Both the position numbers and the translations under genes were made by a program. DNA of 11,064 nucleotides from Candidatus Rifleibacteriota bacterium (lineage in GTDB: Bacteria; Muiribacteriota; Ozemobacteria; Ozemobacterales; Ozemobacteraceae), in contig JAQUZA010000074.1 in assembly GCA_028691595.1 (NCBI GenBank), positions 1 through 11,064 of the forward strand, in the 5' to 3' direction. Under the pieces are notes generated by a model, which worked only from the letters and a program-made list of their open reading frames with translations, ran no database searches and had not been told where the DNA came from. Positions 1-5,626 of the stretch are shown one piece after another; within the stretch, counting starts at the first letter, position 1; the number at the start of each line of letters is the position of its first letter.

Positions 1-1518
1 ACCGGCATCTTTGGCTCTCAGCCAGGCTTCACCGAAACACTGGCTGACTTCAAATTTATTGGTCAGACAGCAGTTACCGATTACGAGCGGATATTTGCCC
101 TTATTGCCCATGTTCTGAACCTGAGTCATAGACATGCTCGGATCAGCCCAGGAAGTTGAGGAACCGTGAGCGGTATAATTCACATAAGCTGCGCCCTTGG
201 CGATATTGGAAATGATAGCTGCTTCATTCTGGTGTGAACCGGCTGACAAATAAGAACTGATGCTGTCAAAACCGTTTTCTTTGTTGAGGTAATATTTTTT
301 TGCATAGTTGATGTGGGGCCAACCGTGGCTTTTTGCCCAGTTTCCATCCCAGCCGGCAACCAGCACTACATCATCAAGGAAAGACTTGTCGGGGAACAGG
401 AATTTTTCGTATTCGAGGGTTTTTTCGATCTGGGGTTTCAGCTGACTGACATCCTGGGCTGAGAAGCGGCCGGTGAGCATGTCGGGCAGGAAATCGCCGG
501 GGGTAACGGCAACATAATACAGATCACTGATGTGAGAACCTGTCTGACCTTTGAAAGCCGGGATCTGGTTGTGGTCACCAACAAAGAGAACATAGCTTGG
601 TGCCGGAAGTTCAGGGGTCGGGTTGTTATAAAGGTTATGCAGATAGTTTTTGAGGTTTTCGGTTATTGCAGCGCCGGTACCGAACTGGTCGGTGTATACG
701 ACATGCACTTTAAAACCTTTCTGGGTTTTCCAGGTAACGAAAGGAGCGATTTCGTCTTTAAAAGCCGGGTCAGAAACGATCACATAGGTCTGAGCAACGT
801 TTCTTTCGCCATTGCGAAGAGCATCTGGAACGATAACCATTGATTCGAAAGAAGCAAAAGCAGGTGACCAGAGGGATTCATGCTTGGCTTTGCTGGTTTT
901 CATATCAGAATTATCAAGAATGATGTCAAGAACGATGTTGTTGTAAACAACGATCTTGTTGGCTGAAGCATCGTATTTAACAGGAGCAACAGTCAGGTTT
1001 ACAAGGCGCATATGGCGCATAACGCCGGCTTCTTCGATCGAGGCAAGCTGCTGGCCATTGAAGCCCTTATAAATATAGGCTGATTTTTCATAGACGAAGG
1101 GAACCTCAGAACCATCTTTCGGTGCTGACGGCTGTCTTGGGAAAATGGGGGTCGATACACCATAATCGGCGAGATTGTATTCTTTAGTATCGTAACCTTT
1201 AACTTCAACACGGAAGGATGAGCCGAACGGGATCTGAACGAGTTTATTGATAACCGGCAGCTGCGGTGCACCGTATTCGCCACCAAAATAATAGTCGGGA
1301 GAATAAAGAACGGTGAAGTCGCCCTTGGGAGTTTCTGCGTCGTAGGTATACAACTTGTCAAGAGCACATGACATGCGCAGGGTCAAATTGCCGTAACCAA
1401 CCATCTTCTGAGAGACCATTTTCAGGCCACTGCTGTGAGCATCAAGCACGATTTCTCCTGCAAAAGCTCCTCCACTCAACAGAACAACCATAGCCAGCAA
1501 TGCAATAAATCTTTTCAC
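1..1518 (-). CDS. Secreted gingipain-like cysteine peptidase (family C25), partial: N-terminal 506 residues
   Basis: The reading frame is open from a GTG at 1518 to the left edge, so the 3' end is missing. The first 20 residues form a signal peptide: MKR, a hydrophobic core, then AFA before Gly21. Residues about 21-240 are beta-rich and would be the propeptide/N-terminal domain. The peptidase domain starts near residue 244 (TYVIVSDPAF). Its active site is visible: His451 in YTAHGSSTSWADP and Cys484 in GNCCLTNKF, 33 residues apart as in gingipain R (His211/Cys244); SQCFGEAWLRA follows. The family are secreted cysteine endopeptidases made as zymogens. The GTG is chosen because it opens the signal peptide and has an upstream AAAGGGG (spacer about 7). 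The substrate and any C-terminal sorting domain lie outside the window, so the secretion route is unknown. Family call firm; specificity (Arg or Lys) cannot be read. Confidence 0.92.
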   Translation of the reverse strand, partial: MKRFIALLAMVVLLSGGAFAGEIVLDAHSSGLKMVSQKMVGYGNLTLRMSCALDKLYTYDAETPKGDFTVLYSPDYYFGGEYGAPQLPVINKLVQIPFGSSFRVEVKGYDTKEYNLADYGVSTPIFPRQPSAPKDGSEVPFVYEKSAYIYKGFNGQQLASIEEAGVMRHMRLVNLTVAPVKYDASANKIVVYNNIVLDIILDNSDMKTSKAKHESLWSPAFASFESMVIVPDALRNGERNVAQTYVIVSDPAFKDEIAPFVTWKTQKGFKVHVVYTDQFGTGAAITENLKNYLHNLYNNPTPELPAPSYVLFVGDHNQIPAFKGQTGSHISDLYYVAVTPGDFLPDMLTGRFSAQDVSQLKPQIEKTLEYEKFLFPDKSFLDDVVLVAGWDGNWAKSHGWPHINYAKKYYLNKENGFDSISSYLSAGSHQNEAAIISNIAKGAAYVNYTAHGSSTSWADPSMSMTQVQNMGNKGKYPLVIGNCCLTNKFEVSQCFGEAWLRAKDAG

Positions 1519-1549
1519 TACCTGTCCCCTTTCGATATACTTCATACTT

Positions 1550-1568
1550 CCGGGAGGTTAATTCCCGG
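1550..1568 (-). promoter_or_regulatory. Hairpin in the 5' leader of the peptidase gene
   Basis: CCGGGA (1550-1555) and TCCCGG (1563-1568) are a perfect 6-bp inverted repeat with a 7-base loop. It lies 32 bases upstream of the GTG start in the presumed leader. No T-run follows it on either strand, so it is not a standard terminator. It could affect message stability or translation. Confidence 0.35.
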
Positions 1569-1682
1569 GCCTGACCTGAGCCCCTGCAAAGGGCACAACT
1601 CAAAAAAAACTTCTTCTGAATACTCGAAAACCGATCTGATTCTGCACAGTACACAGCAGAGGTTTTTCCTTCAGCTGTTCAG

Positions 1683-1710
1683 CATATAACGATTGAATTC
1701 ATGAAGTCAA
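1683..1710 (-). promoter_or_regulatory. Candidate sigma-70 promoter for the C25 peptidase gene
   Basis: On the minus strand TTGACT (1710-1705) is followed after 16 bases by TATATG (1688-1683), close to the -35/-10 consensus. Transcription would start near 1676 and give a leader of about 158 bases containing the hairpin at 1550-1568. This is a by-eye motif match only. Confidence 0.35.
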
Positions 1711-1809
1711 TGCTTAAAGCAAAGTTTTTGCATTTTTTTGCTCTGTACACTCTGATCATTCCGTCGGCAGTATTTTCAAGCAGCGCAACAAAATTATTTA
1801 CCTGGTGCT

Positions 1810-2137
1810 TTGTCAAAGTCGAAGATACAAAATCAACGGCCTCAATGTCATCCCCGTGCAAACGCGGATCTAAGCCTTTAGAGATAAGATTCCCGCTTCT
1901 GGGCTTGTCAATTTAATCAGTAATTTGATGCTAAATTTAATAGAAACCAGTTTTAAGAATCCACCAGGTGCAGATAGAAGACGGGATTATTACGCCAGGA
2001 GGGCGGTAAGCGACTCCCGGCTAGCTGCGCCGTCGAACCGGTAAACAGCATCTAATAAAACTTAAATCAAATTTCTAAGAGAATAAATCGATAGACCCTT
2101 CTGCGGGACAGTATTACTACAGATTCAATTTTGACAG
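1810..2137. mobile_element. REPIN/MITE-like repeat, copy 1, interrupted by a nested 196-bp insertion
   Basis: This is an inverted copy of the element at 7545-7674. Bases 1810-1895 match the reverse complement of 7589-7674 with 4 mismatches in 86, and bases 2113-2137 match the reverse complement of the other end with 1 mismatch in 25. The ends are inverted (TTGTCAAA and TTTGACAG). Inside are two palindromes: ATCCCCGT-gcaa-ACGCGGAT, with one decayed base, and TCCCGC-ttct-GCGGGA, which is split by the insertion. Removing the insertion leaves about 126 bp, close to the 130 bp of the intact copy. No coding capacity; mobilisation would need a transposase in trans. Confidence 0.8.
1902..2097. mobile_element. 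Nested 196-bp miniature element inside repeat copy 1
   Basis: The segment is bounded by a direct repeat CTTCTG (1896-1901 and 2098-2103), as a 6-bp target duplication would be. Deleting it with one repeat restores the hairpin TCCCGC-TTCT-GCGGGA, so it sits in the loop of the host palindrome. Its ends are imperfect inverted repeats: GGCTTGTCAATTTAATC at the left against GGTCTATCGATTTATTC read inward from the right, and AATTTGAT occurs slightly further in on both sides. The middle (1980-2034) is GC-rich and can fold: GACGG pairs with CCGTC, enclosing GCC-GGAG and CTCC-GGC. It encodes no protein. It matches no riboswitch or ribozyme core I could recognise. Confidence 0.6.
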
Positions 2138-2542
2138 AGAACTATCGTCCAATCCCGGGAATTAATTATGTTTCTGGTGGTGCCAAACTGGAAACCGGTT
2201 ATCAATCATTCAATACAAAACAAAAAGTAGCCCGCTGACTAATTTTAAGTATTTTTTTTGAGACAAACCAGATAAGCCCTTTTGCTTTTCATTTATCATT
2301 AATAGTTTTGCCAAAAACCATGAAAGCAGATTAGAATCATCTGGCTAACCGCATCATATGAATTAAATTGCGTCATCCCCGTGAGTGCATGAACTCAAGC
2401 AGTCAAACAATAGAGTCTCGCCCGCACCCTACCTTGGCACCAACGAGTGAATGAATGTAAAAGAGCATATGCAAATTTGTCAAAGTACCAGTTCTTTTTC
2501 GCAGGCTTAAAGCCACAAATCTGGCGATTCAGGATGAGTTTT

Positions 2543-3064
2543 ATGGGATTAATGAACTTCTTTTTCGGGCGTAAGACCGATCCTACTGCTTCGTGGCCGG
2601 TCACCTCTTTTACTCTTCCAGAAATTGACCTGCAGGTCGGTTCTATTGGCCCTGTTAAACCAGGAAGCCCTCTTAACAAAGCAATTATTTTTGGCAAACC
2701 AGACTCCTTCAAATGGTCAAAAGACGGAAATTGTGAGCTGCTGTATGCCCGCCAGGGTTTTTTGCTTGAATACGAAAACCAGTTATTGGTCTATTTCGCC
2801 TTTTTTATCGACGATGATGAATTTCTTCCAGCACACCCCGATCTTGCTTTCAGTCGCCCCCTGATCAAAGGGCACGGGCAACTATCTGCCGACACAGACC
2901 GGCAAACCCTGGTATCCTGGCTTGGGGCACCCAGTTCAGAAGACATTGATAGCGAAGAAACAATTCTGGTGTACAATCGCAATTCACTGACAATCGAGTT
3001 CGAACTGAACACAAGCGGTCACTTGAAACGATTAAACGTCTTCCCGGACGAAAAAGACACCTGA
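2543..3064 (+). CDS. Hypothetical protein with two similar alpha/beta modules (173 aa)
   Basis: I do not recognise the family. The frame is open from a GTG at 2447, but the ATG at 2543 is preferred: AGGA at 2531-2534 lies 8 bases upstream, and the protein then begins MGLMNFFFGRK, typical of small cytosolic proteins. There is no signal peptide or TM segment. Two segments share a layout: residues about 44-89 (IIFGKPDSF ... ELLYARQGFLLEYENQLLVYFAFFI) and about 120-168 (LVSWLGAPSSE ... ILVYNRNSLTIEFEL). Each has a helix ending in G-x-P, then a tyrosine-containing strand, a turn and another strand. This resembles a duplicated BLIP/SmpA-like unit, which is inference only. The ferredoxin gene follows 30 bases later on the same strand, so co-transcription is likely. 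Confidence 0.7.
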   Translation: MGLMNFFFGRKTDPTASWPVTSFTLPEIDLQVGSIGPVKPGSPLNKAIIFGKPDSFKWSKDGNCELLYARQGFLLEYENQLLVYFAFFIDDDEFLPAHPDLAFSRPLIKGHGQLSADTDRQTLVSWLGAPSSEDIDSEETILVYNRNSLTIEFELNTSGHLKRLNVFPDEKDT

Positions 3065-3094
3065 GAGCCATATTCAACCAACCCTGGCGCTAAA

Positions 3095-3727
3095 ATGAAC
3101 GCTGATAAAGTGGTATTAAAAAAAAATCAGGCGGTACAACCCGAGTATCAGATGGATAGAAAAAAATTTTTTAAAAGTTACCTGCTCGACCTGCTTGCCG
3201 GGGTTGATGAAGCATTCGGGGAAGACCTCGACAAATTAGCCGATAAGTTCCCGGAACTGGTAAGACCTCCCGGAGCCTTCCCTGAGAGCGAATTTCTGGA
3301 AAAATGTGCCAGATGTGGCAATTGCGTCAGGGCCTGCCCTTTTTTTGCGCTTAAGCCGGTCACCATGGCAAATCAGTTTGACATCGGAACCCCTTCATTG
3401 CGCTGTTACGAAGGGTGGTGCCGCTTCTGCGACGGATTCCCCTGCGTAGAAGCCTGTAAGACAGGAGCTCTTTCGTTGGCAAACCACGAAAAGCTGAAAA
3501 AAATTGCAACCGCGCAGCTTATTGCAGGTAACTGCCTGCGCAGCGAAGGCCAGGACTGTCAGGAATGCCTCGTCAGGTGCCGACAAACTAAATTCACTGG
3601 TGCCTTGATAATCACCGATGAACAAAAAGTTCCCAGGATAAACCCTGAACTATGCTCTGGATGCGGTGCATGCTTAAACTCCTGCCCTGCCTACCCGCAA
3701 CCGGCGATCATTCTAAAACCCTTGTAG
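3095..3727 (+). CDS. Ferredoxin-type protein with four [4Fe-4S] motifs (NapG/MauM-like)
   Basis: The 210-residue product carries four cysteine clusters: C71/74/77/81 followed by Pro (classical C-x2-C-x2-C-x3-CP), C109/112/117/121, C147/155/158/162, and C187/190/193/197-Pro. The extra C104 is unpaired. Four such motifs in this order are typical of NapG/MauM-type electron-transfer subunits, which pass electrons between a quinol donor and a reductase. Those proteins often carry a Tat signal. Here residues 21-36 (DRKKFFKSYLLDLLAG) resemble a Tat motif but have KK in place of RR and lack a clear hydrophobic core and cleavage site, so a cytosolic location is more likely. The ATG at 3095 has no clear Shine-Dalgarno site; Met20 (3152) is an alternative start. 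No nap, mau or other reductase gene is nearby, so the partner is unknown. The last 20 bases overlap the convergent gene. Confidence 0.85.
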   Translation: MNADKVVLKKNQAVQPEYQMDRKKFFKSYLLDLLAGVDEAFGEDLDKLADKFPELVRPPGAFPESEFLEKCARCGNCVRACPFFALKPVTMANQFDIGTPSLRCYEGWCRFCDGFPCVEACKTGALSLANHEKLKKIATAQLIAGNCLRSEGQDCQECLVRCRQTKFTGALIITDEQKVPRINPELCSGCGACLNSCPAYPQPAIILKPL

Positions 3728-4247
3728 ACGTTTTATGTTTCTGCCCCAGTTCGACATAATGCCGGGCAGATTCAAGAATTCGGTTTTGCCATTCGGGTGA
3801 AACTTGTGCCTTAACCTTGGCGGGTACCCCTGCCACCAGCGACCCGGGCGGAATCACCTCATTTTCTTTGACAACAGCTCCGGCAGCAAGAATGCTTCCT
3901 TCACCTATTACCGCGCCTGAAAGCACAATTGCCCCCATACCTATGAGGCAGTTATCTCCAATATCGCAGGCGTGAATCACGGCCCGGTGGCCAATCGTAA
4001 CATTTCTACCAATGCTTACCTGCCCGGAACCGGGAATTTCTGTGGCCCGGTCAACGTGTACCACTGATGAATCCTGAATGTTTGTATTATCACCAACCCG
4101 GATCGAGTTAATGTCAGCTCTGATAACCGTTCCATACCAGACATTCACGTTTTCTCCAAGGCTAATATCGCCGACCAGTTCGGCACTGCGGGCCACAAAA
4201 CAAGAAGATGGCACCGTTGGCTTTTTTCCGCAAAAATCAATAAGCAT
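3708..4247 (-). CDS. Gamma-class carbonic anhydrase-like protein (YrdA/PaaY type, left-handed beta-helix)
   Basis: The 179-residue product is a hexapeptide-repeat protein of about the usual family length. Residues about 20-140 are repeats such as LVGDISLGENVNVW, IGDNCLIGMGAIV and VIGEGSILAAGAVV. The three zinc-ligand histidines of the gamma-carbonic anhydrase fold are present: His64 (VVHVD), His87 and His92 (IGHRAVIHAC), the last two five apart as in Cam. The closing PGSLVAGVPAKVK is typical of YrdA/PaaY proteins. Members bind metal as trimers; some hydrate CO2 and others have unproven or thioesterase-linked roles, so activity is not certain. The start at 4247 is chosen over one upstream at 4313 because AGGAGG (4253-4258) lies 5 bases before it. 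The gene is divergent from the TPR gene at 4423 and its 3' end overlaps the ferredoxin gene. Confidence 0.92.
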   Translation of the reverse strand: MLIDFCGKKPTVPSSCFVARSAELVGDISLGENVNVWYGTVIRADINSIRVGDNTNIQDSSVVHVDRATEIPGSGQVSIGRNVTIGHRAVIHACDIGDNCLIGMGAIVLSGAVIGEGSILAAGAVVKENEVIPPGSLVAGVPAKVKAQVSPEWQNRILESARHYVELGQKHKTSTRVLE

Positions 4248-4252
4248 AACTG

Positions 4253-4258
4253 CCTCCT
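4253..4258 (-). promoter_or_regulatory. Ribosome binding site deciding the carbonic-anhydrase-like start
   Basis: Perfect AGGAGG on the minus strand, 5 bases before the ATG at 4247. It rules out the longer frame beginning at 4313, which would add a stretch (MHFLRLIFTG...) without family similarity. Confidence 0.85.
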
Positions 4259-4269
4259 GTAAAATTAGA

Positions 4270-4298
4270 ACTTTAGCCAACCACCCGGTAAAAATCAA
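4270..4298 (-). promoter_or_regulatory. Candidate promoter of the carbonic-anhydrase-like gene
   Basis: TTGATT (4298-4293) and TAAAGT (4275-4270) are separated by exactly 17 bases on the minus strand, about 22 bases upstream of the start codon. The match to sigma-70 boxes is moderate and made by eye. Confidence 0.4.
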
Positions 4299-4367
4299 CC
4301 GCAAAAAATGCATCTGACATTATCTCAAATCTCAGCAAGTCGGGGCGATGCAAGCGGCAAAATTTTG

Positions 4368-4376
4368 TGCTATAAT
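4368..4376 (+). promoter_or_regulatory. Extended -10 promoter of the small TPR gene
   Basis: TGC-TATAAT is a perfect -10 hexamer (4371-4376) with the TGn extension. No good -35 box is found 17 bases upstream, as is common for extended -10 promoters. Transcription would start near 4383, about 40 bases before the ATG at 4423. The same TGTGCTATA 9-mer occurs at the promoter of the other TPR gene (5609-5617). Confidence 0.55.
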
Positions 4377-4379
4377 ATG

Positions 4380-4403
4380 GCGGTGGAAAAAAACCGCTTT
4401 TTT
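4380..4403 (+). terminator. Hairpin plus T-run just downstream of a promoter (possible attenuator)
   Basis: GCGGT (4380-4384) and ACCGC (4393-4397) form a 5-bp stem with an 8-base loop, followed directly by six T (4398-4403). The shape is that of a weak intrinsic terminator, yet it sits between the -10 box at 4371 and the TPR start codon. If transcription starts near 4383 part of the left arm is not transcribed, so the stem may be incomplete and the resemblance may be chance. Confidence 0.3.
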
Positions 4404-4422
4404 GCCGATAGCTTAGTTGATT

Positions 4423-4752
4423 ATGGAATCAACAACCTACTGGACAAAAAAGAAGGGCCAGGAACTGTTCGAGCAGGCTCTGGCATTCGAAGCCGAAGGC
4501 AAAACCGCCGAGGCCGTTGATGCTTACCAGAAATCTCTGGTGGAATGCCCGCGTAACGGGCAGGCTCATTACAATCTCGGCATAGCCCTGGCTACCACAG
4601 GCAATATCGGGCAGGCTTTACGATCATGGCAAAGAGCTATCTGGCTCGATCCCGGGTTCAAGCTTGAACTGATCAAGGCTTTTGATATCGCCGACGAACT
4701 CGCCGAGGAAGTTATCGGCGATGAAGAAGAACTATGGGCAAAAGCAGCCTGA
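4423..4752 (+). CDS. Small TPR-repeat protein (109 aa)
   Basis: The product contains two tandem tetratricopeptide repeats: residues about 11-44 (GQELFEQALAFEAEGKTAEA, then DAYQKSLVECP) and 45-78 (AHYNLGIALATTGNIGQALR, then WQRAIWLDPG). The W/LG/Y-A-P pattern of TPR helices is clear. An acidic tail ends in EEELWAKAA. There is no signal peptide or TM segment, so it is probably a cytosolic protein-interaction adaptor; its partner is unknown. The ATG at 4423 is preferred to a TTG two codons upstream. Neither has a convincing Shine-Dalgarno site. A small Cys-containing gene follows 39 bases downstream and is probably in the same transcript. Confidence 0.85.
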   Translation: MESTTYWTKKKGQELFEQALAFEAEGKTAEAVDAYQKSLVECPRNGQAHYNLGIALATTGNIGQALRSWQRAIWLDPGFKLELIKAFDIADELAEEVIGDEEELWAKAA

Positions 4753-4791
4753 GCGTCACTTGCAAGGGCTGAGAAACAAGGAGATACACAA

Positions 4792-4923
4792 ATGACATAC
4801 TGCTGGGAAATCTACAACAATTCAAAATGCGACACTTGTAAACATTATCTGGCTTTTCAGGCCGGTACTTTAAATATCGAAGAAGTCAAAAGCATCATTG
4901 TAATTGAAGACGACGACAACTGA
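4792..4923 (+). CDS. 43-residue Cys-containing protein (CWE...CxxC)
   Basis: The frame ATG(4792)-TGA(4923) has an excellent AAGGAG (4778-4783) with an 8-base spacer, the best evidence that it is real. The product starts MTYCWEIYNNSKCDTCKHYL and ends with the acidic string IEDDDN. Cys4, Cys13, Cys16 and His18 could bind one metal ion. The CWE start followed by spaced cysteines and CxxC-x-H-Y recalls short 'two-CW' type cysteine motifs found in small proteins and at the ends of signalling proteins. That comparison is from memory and unproven. It lies just behind the small TPR gene, suggesting a shared message and perhaps a shared function. No signal peptide; cytosolic. Confidence 0.72.
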   Translation: MTYCWEIYNNSKCDTCKHYLAFQAGTLNIEEVKSIIVIEDDDN

Positions 4924-5076
4924 TCAGACTCACAATTGTCCAGCCGTTAAAAGCCCTTTTTCAAATGACTTTACATTACTTCACACAAGTCAACAGACTA
5001 ACGTGAAGCAAAAAGGCAAAGGCGCGGTCGCCTGAAATTTTCAATCTAAGGGGCTCCAGGTTTTCAGGTTACGGAA

Positions 5077-5100
5077 CTCAGGAAAGTTCGGTTTTCTGAG
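5077..5100. terminator. Hairpin between two convergent genes
   Basis: CTCAGGAAA (5077-5085) pairs with TTTTCTGAG (5092-5100) with one G-T wobble and a 6-base loop. It lies between the end of the small Cys protein gene (4923) and the end of the convergent coiled-coil gene (5122), where a shared terminator is expected. No strong T-run follows on either strand, so termination efficiency is doubtful. A shorter hairpin, AGGCG-cggt-CGCCT, lies at about 5019-5032. Confidence 0.35.
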
Positions 5101-5121
5101 AATGTTTTCATGGTTGTAATA

Positions 5122-5511
5122 CTACTGGCGCCGCATTCTCCATGGGCGGAAAACCTTGTCGATCAACGAAAATTTTCGCAGGTGTTCTTCTTCGCTTTCA
5201 CGAACTGGTGGCTCCCACGGCTTTATCTCTTTAACCGGGCCGGTCAGCAATAGAACAGACTGGCGCTCGTTGGCGAGCCTGGCAGCCTGCTCATTAAAGA
5301 TGCGTTCCATGTTGGTTAACTTGTTTTCCATTGCCTCCATTTTTCTGGTCATATTTTTCAGCAAAGCCTGATTGGCTGCCAGGACCTGGCCAATATCAAT
5401 TGCCACATCGCATGATATAGCTCCCTCAACAGATTCCTGTTGAGAGCTTTGGCTGGCATTGTTTTCTGTTTGCTGGTTTTGCGTCTCGTTAACATTGATT
5501 TCGACTCTCAT
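5122..5511 (-). CDS. Hypothetical coiled-coil protein (129 aa)
   Basis: No family recognised. The N-terminus (residues 1-30) is polar and rich in Gln, Asn and Ser. Residues about 40-85 (QVLAANQALLKNMTRKMEAM and following, to ANERQ) have heptad-like spacing of Leu, Met and Ile and should form a coiled coil. The C-terminus is basic (IDKVFRPWRMRRQ) after the Pro/Trp-containing segment EIKPWEPPV. There is no signal peptide or TM segment. AGGAG lies 7 bases upstream of the ATG at 5511, supporting the start. The gene is divergent from the large TPR gene, sharing a 115-base upstream region. It could be a structural or adaptor protein that oligomerises through its helix. Confidence 0.75.
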   Translation of the reverse strand: MRVEINVNETQNQQTENNASQSSQQESVEGAISCDVAIDIGQVLAANQALLKNMTRKMEAMENKLTNMERIFNEQAARLANERQSVLLLTGPVKEIKPWEPPVRESEEEHLRKFSLIDKVFRPWRMRRQ

Positions 5512-5589
5512 GATGAGACTCCTGAAAGAAGGCGGATTTCTGAAACTGTATCGGCAGAATTTGAATTTTTTGTTACTGCGGTTTCTTTA

Positions 5590-5619
5590 TTGTTTGTGTT
5601 AGAAAAACTGTGCTATATT
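5590..5619 (+). promoter_or_regulatory. Promoter of the large TPR gene, placed for a leaderless mRNA
   Basis: TTGTTT (5590-5595), an 18-base spacer ending in TGC, and TATATT (5614-5619) form an extended -10 promoter. The first base of the mRNA would fall near 5626-5627, which is the ATG itself. No Shine-Dalgarno sequence precedes the ATG. Confidence 0.5.
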
Positions 5620-5626
5620 TTTACCC

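Larger units (their letters stand above)
1519..2542. other. Gene-poor region of about 1 kb
   Basis: The region holds the peptidase promoter and leader, then repeat copy 1 with its insertion. Bases 2138-2542 are AT-rich and show no convincing gene or terminator. A GTCATCCCCGTG 12-mer at 2372-2383 also occurs in both repeat copies (in reverse in copy 2) and may be a relic of a third palindrome. Short open frames here lack Shine-Dalgarno sites and recognisable content. Confidence 0.6.

Noticed and set aside
532..843. 103-codon plus-strand ORF
   Set aside because: It lies opposite the C25 peptidase frame, which has signal peptide, catalytic motifs and continuous coding content; this is a shadow.
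1442..1654. 70-codon minus-strand ORF over the peptidase start
   Set aside because: It is out of frame with the signal peptide and reads through the leader hairpin; no ribosome site.
1970..2045. c-di-GMP-I, cobalamin, SAM or other riboswitch, or a tRNA
   Set aside because: The required conserved cores (for example GCAAAGC for c-di-GMP-I) are absent, and the GGTTCGA in reverse complement is not flanked by a pairing T-arm.
1810..2137. CRISPR array
   Set aside because: Only two dispersed copies in opposite orientation, with no regularly spaced direct repeats and no cas genes.
2095..2238. 47-codon open frame ending ...NTKQKVAR
   Set aside because: It reads protein-like at its end but has no ATG or Shine-Dalgarno site and begins inside the mobile repeat.
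2447..2542. GTG-initiated N-terminal extension of the 2543 gene
   Set aside because: No ribosome site for the GTG, and the extension reads poorly; AGGA precedes the ATG at 2543 at proper spacing.
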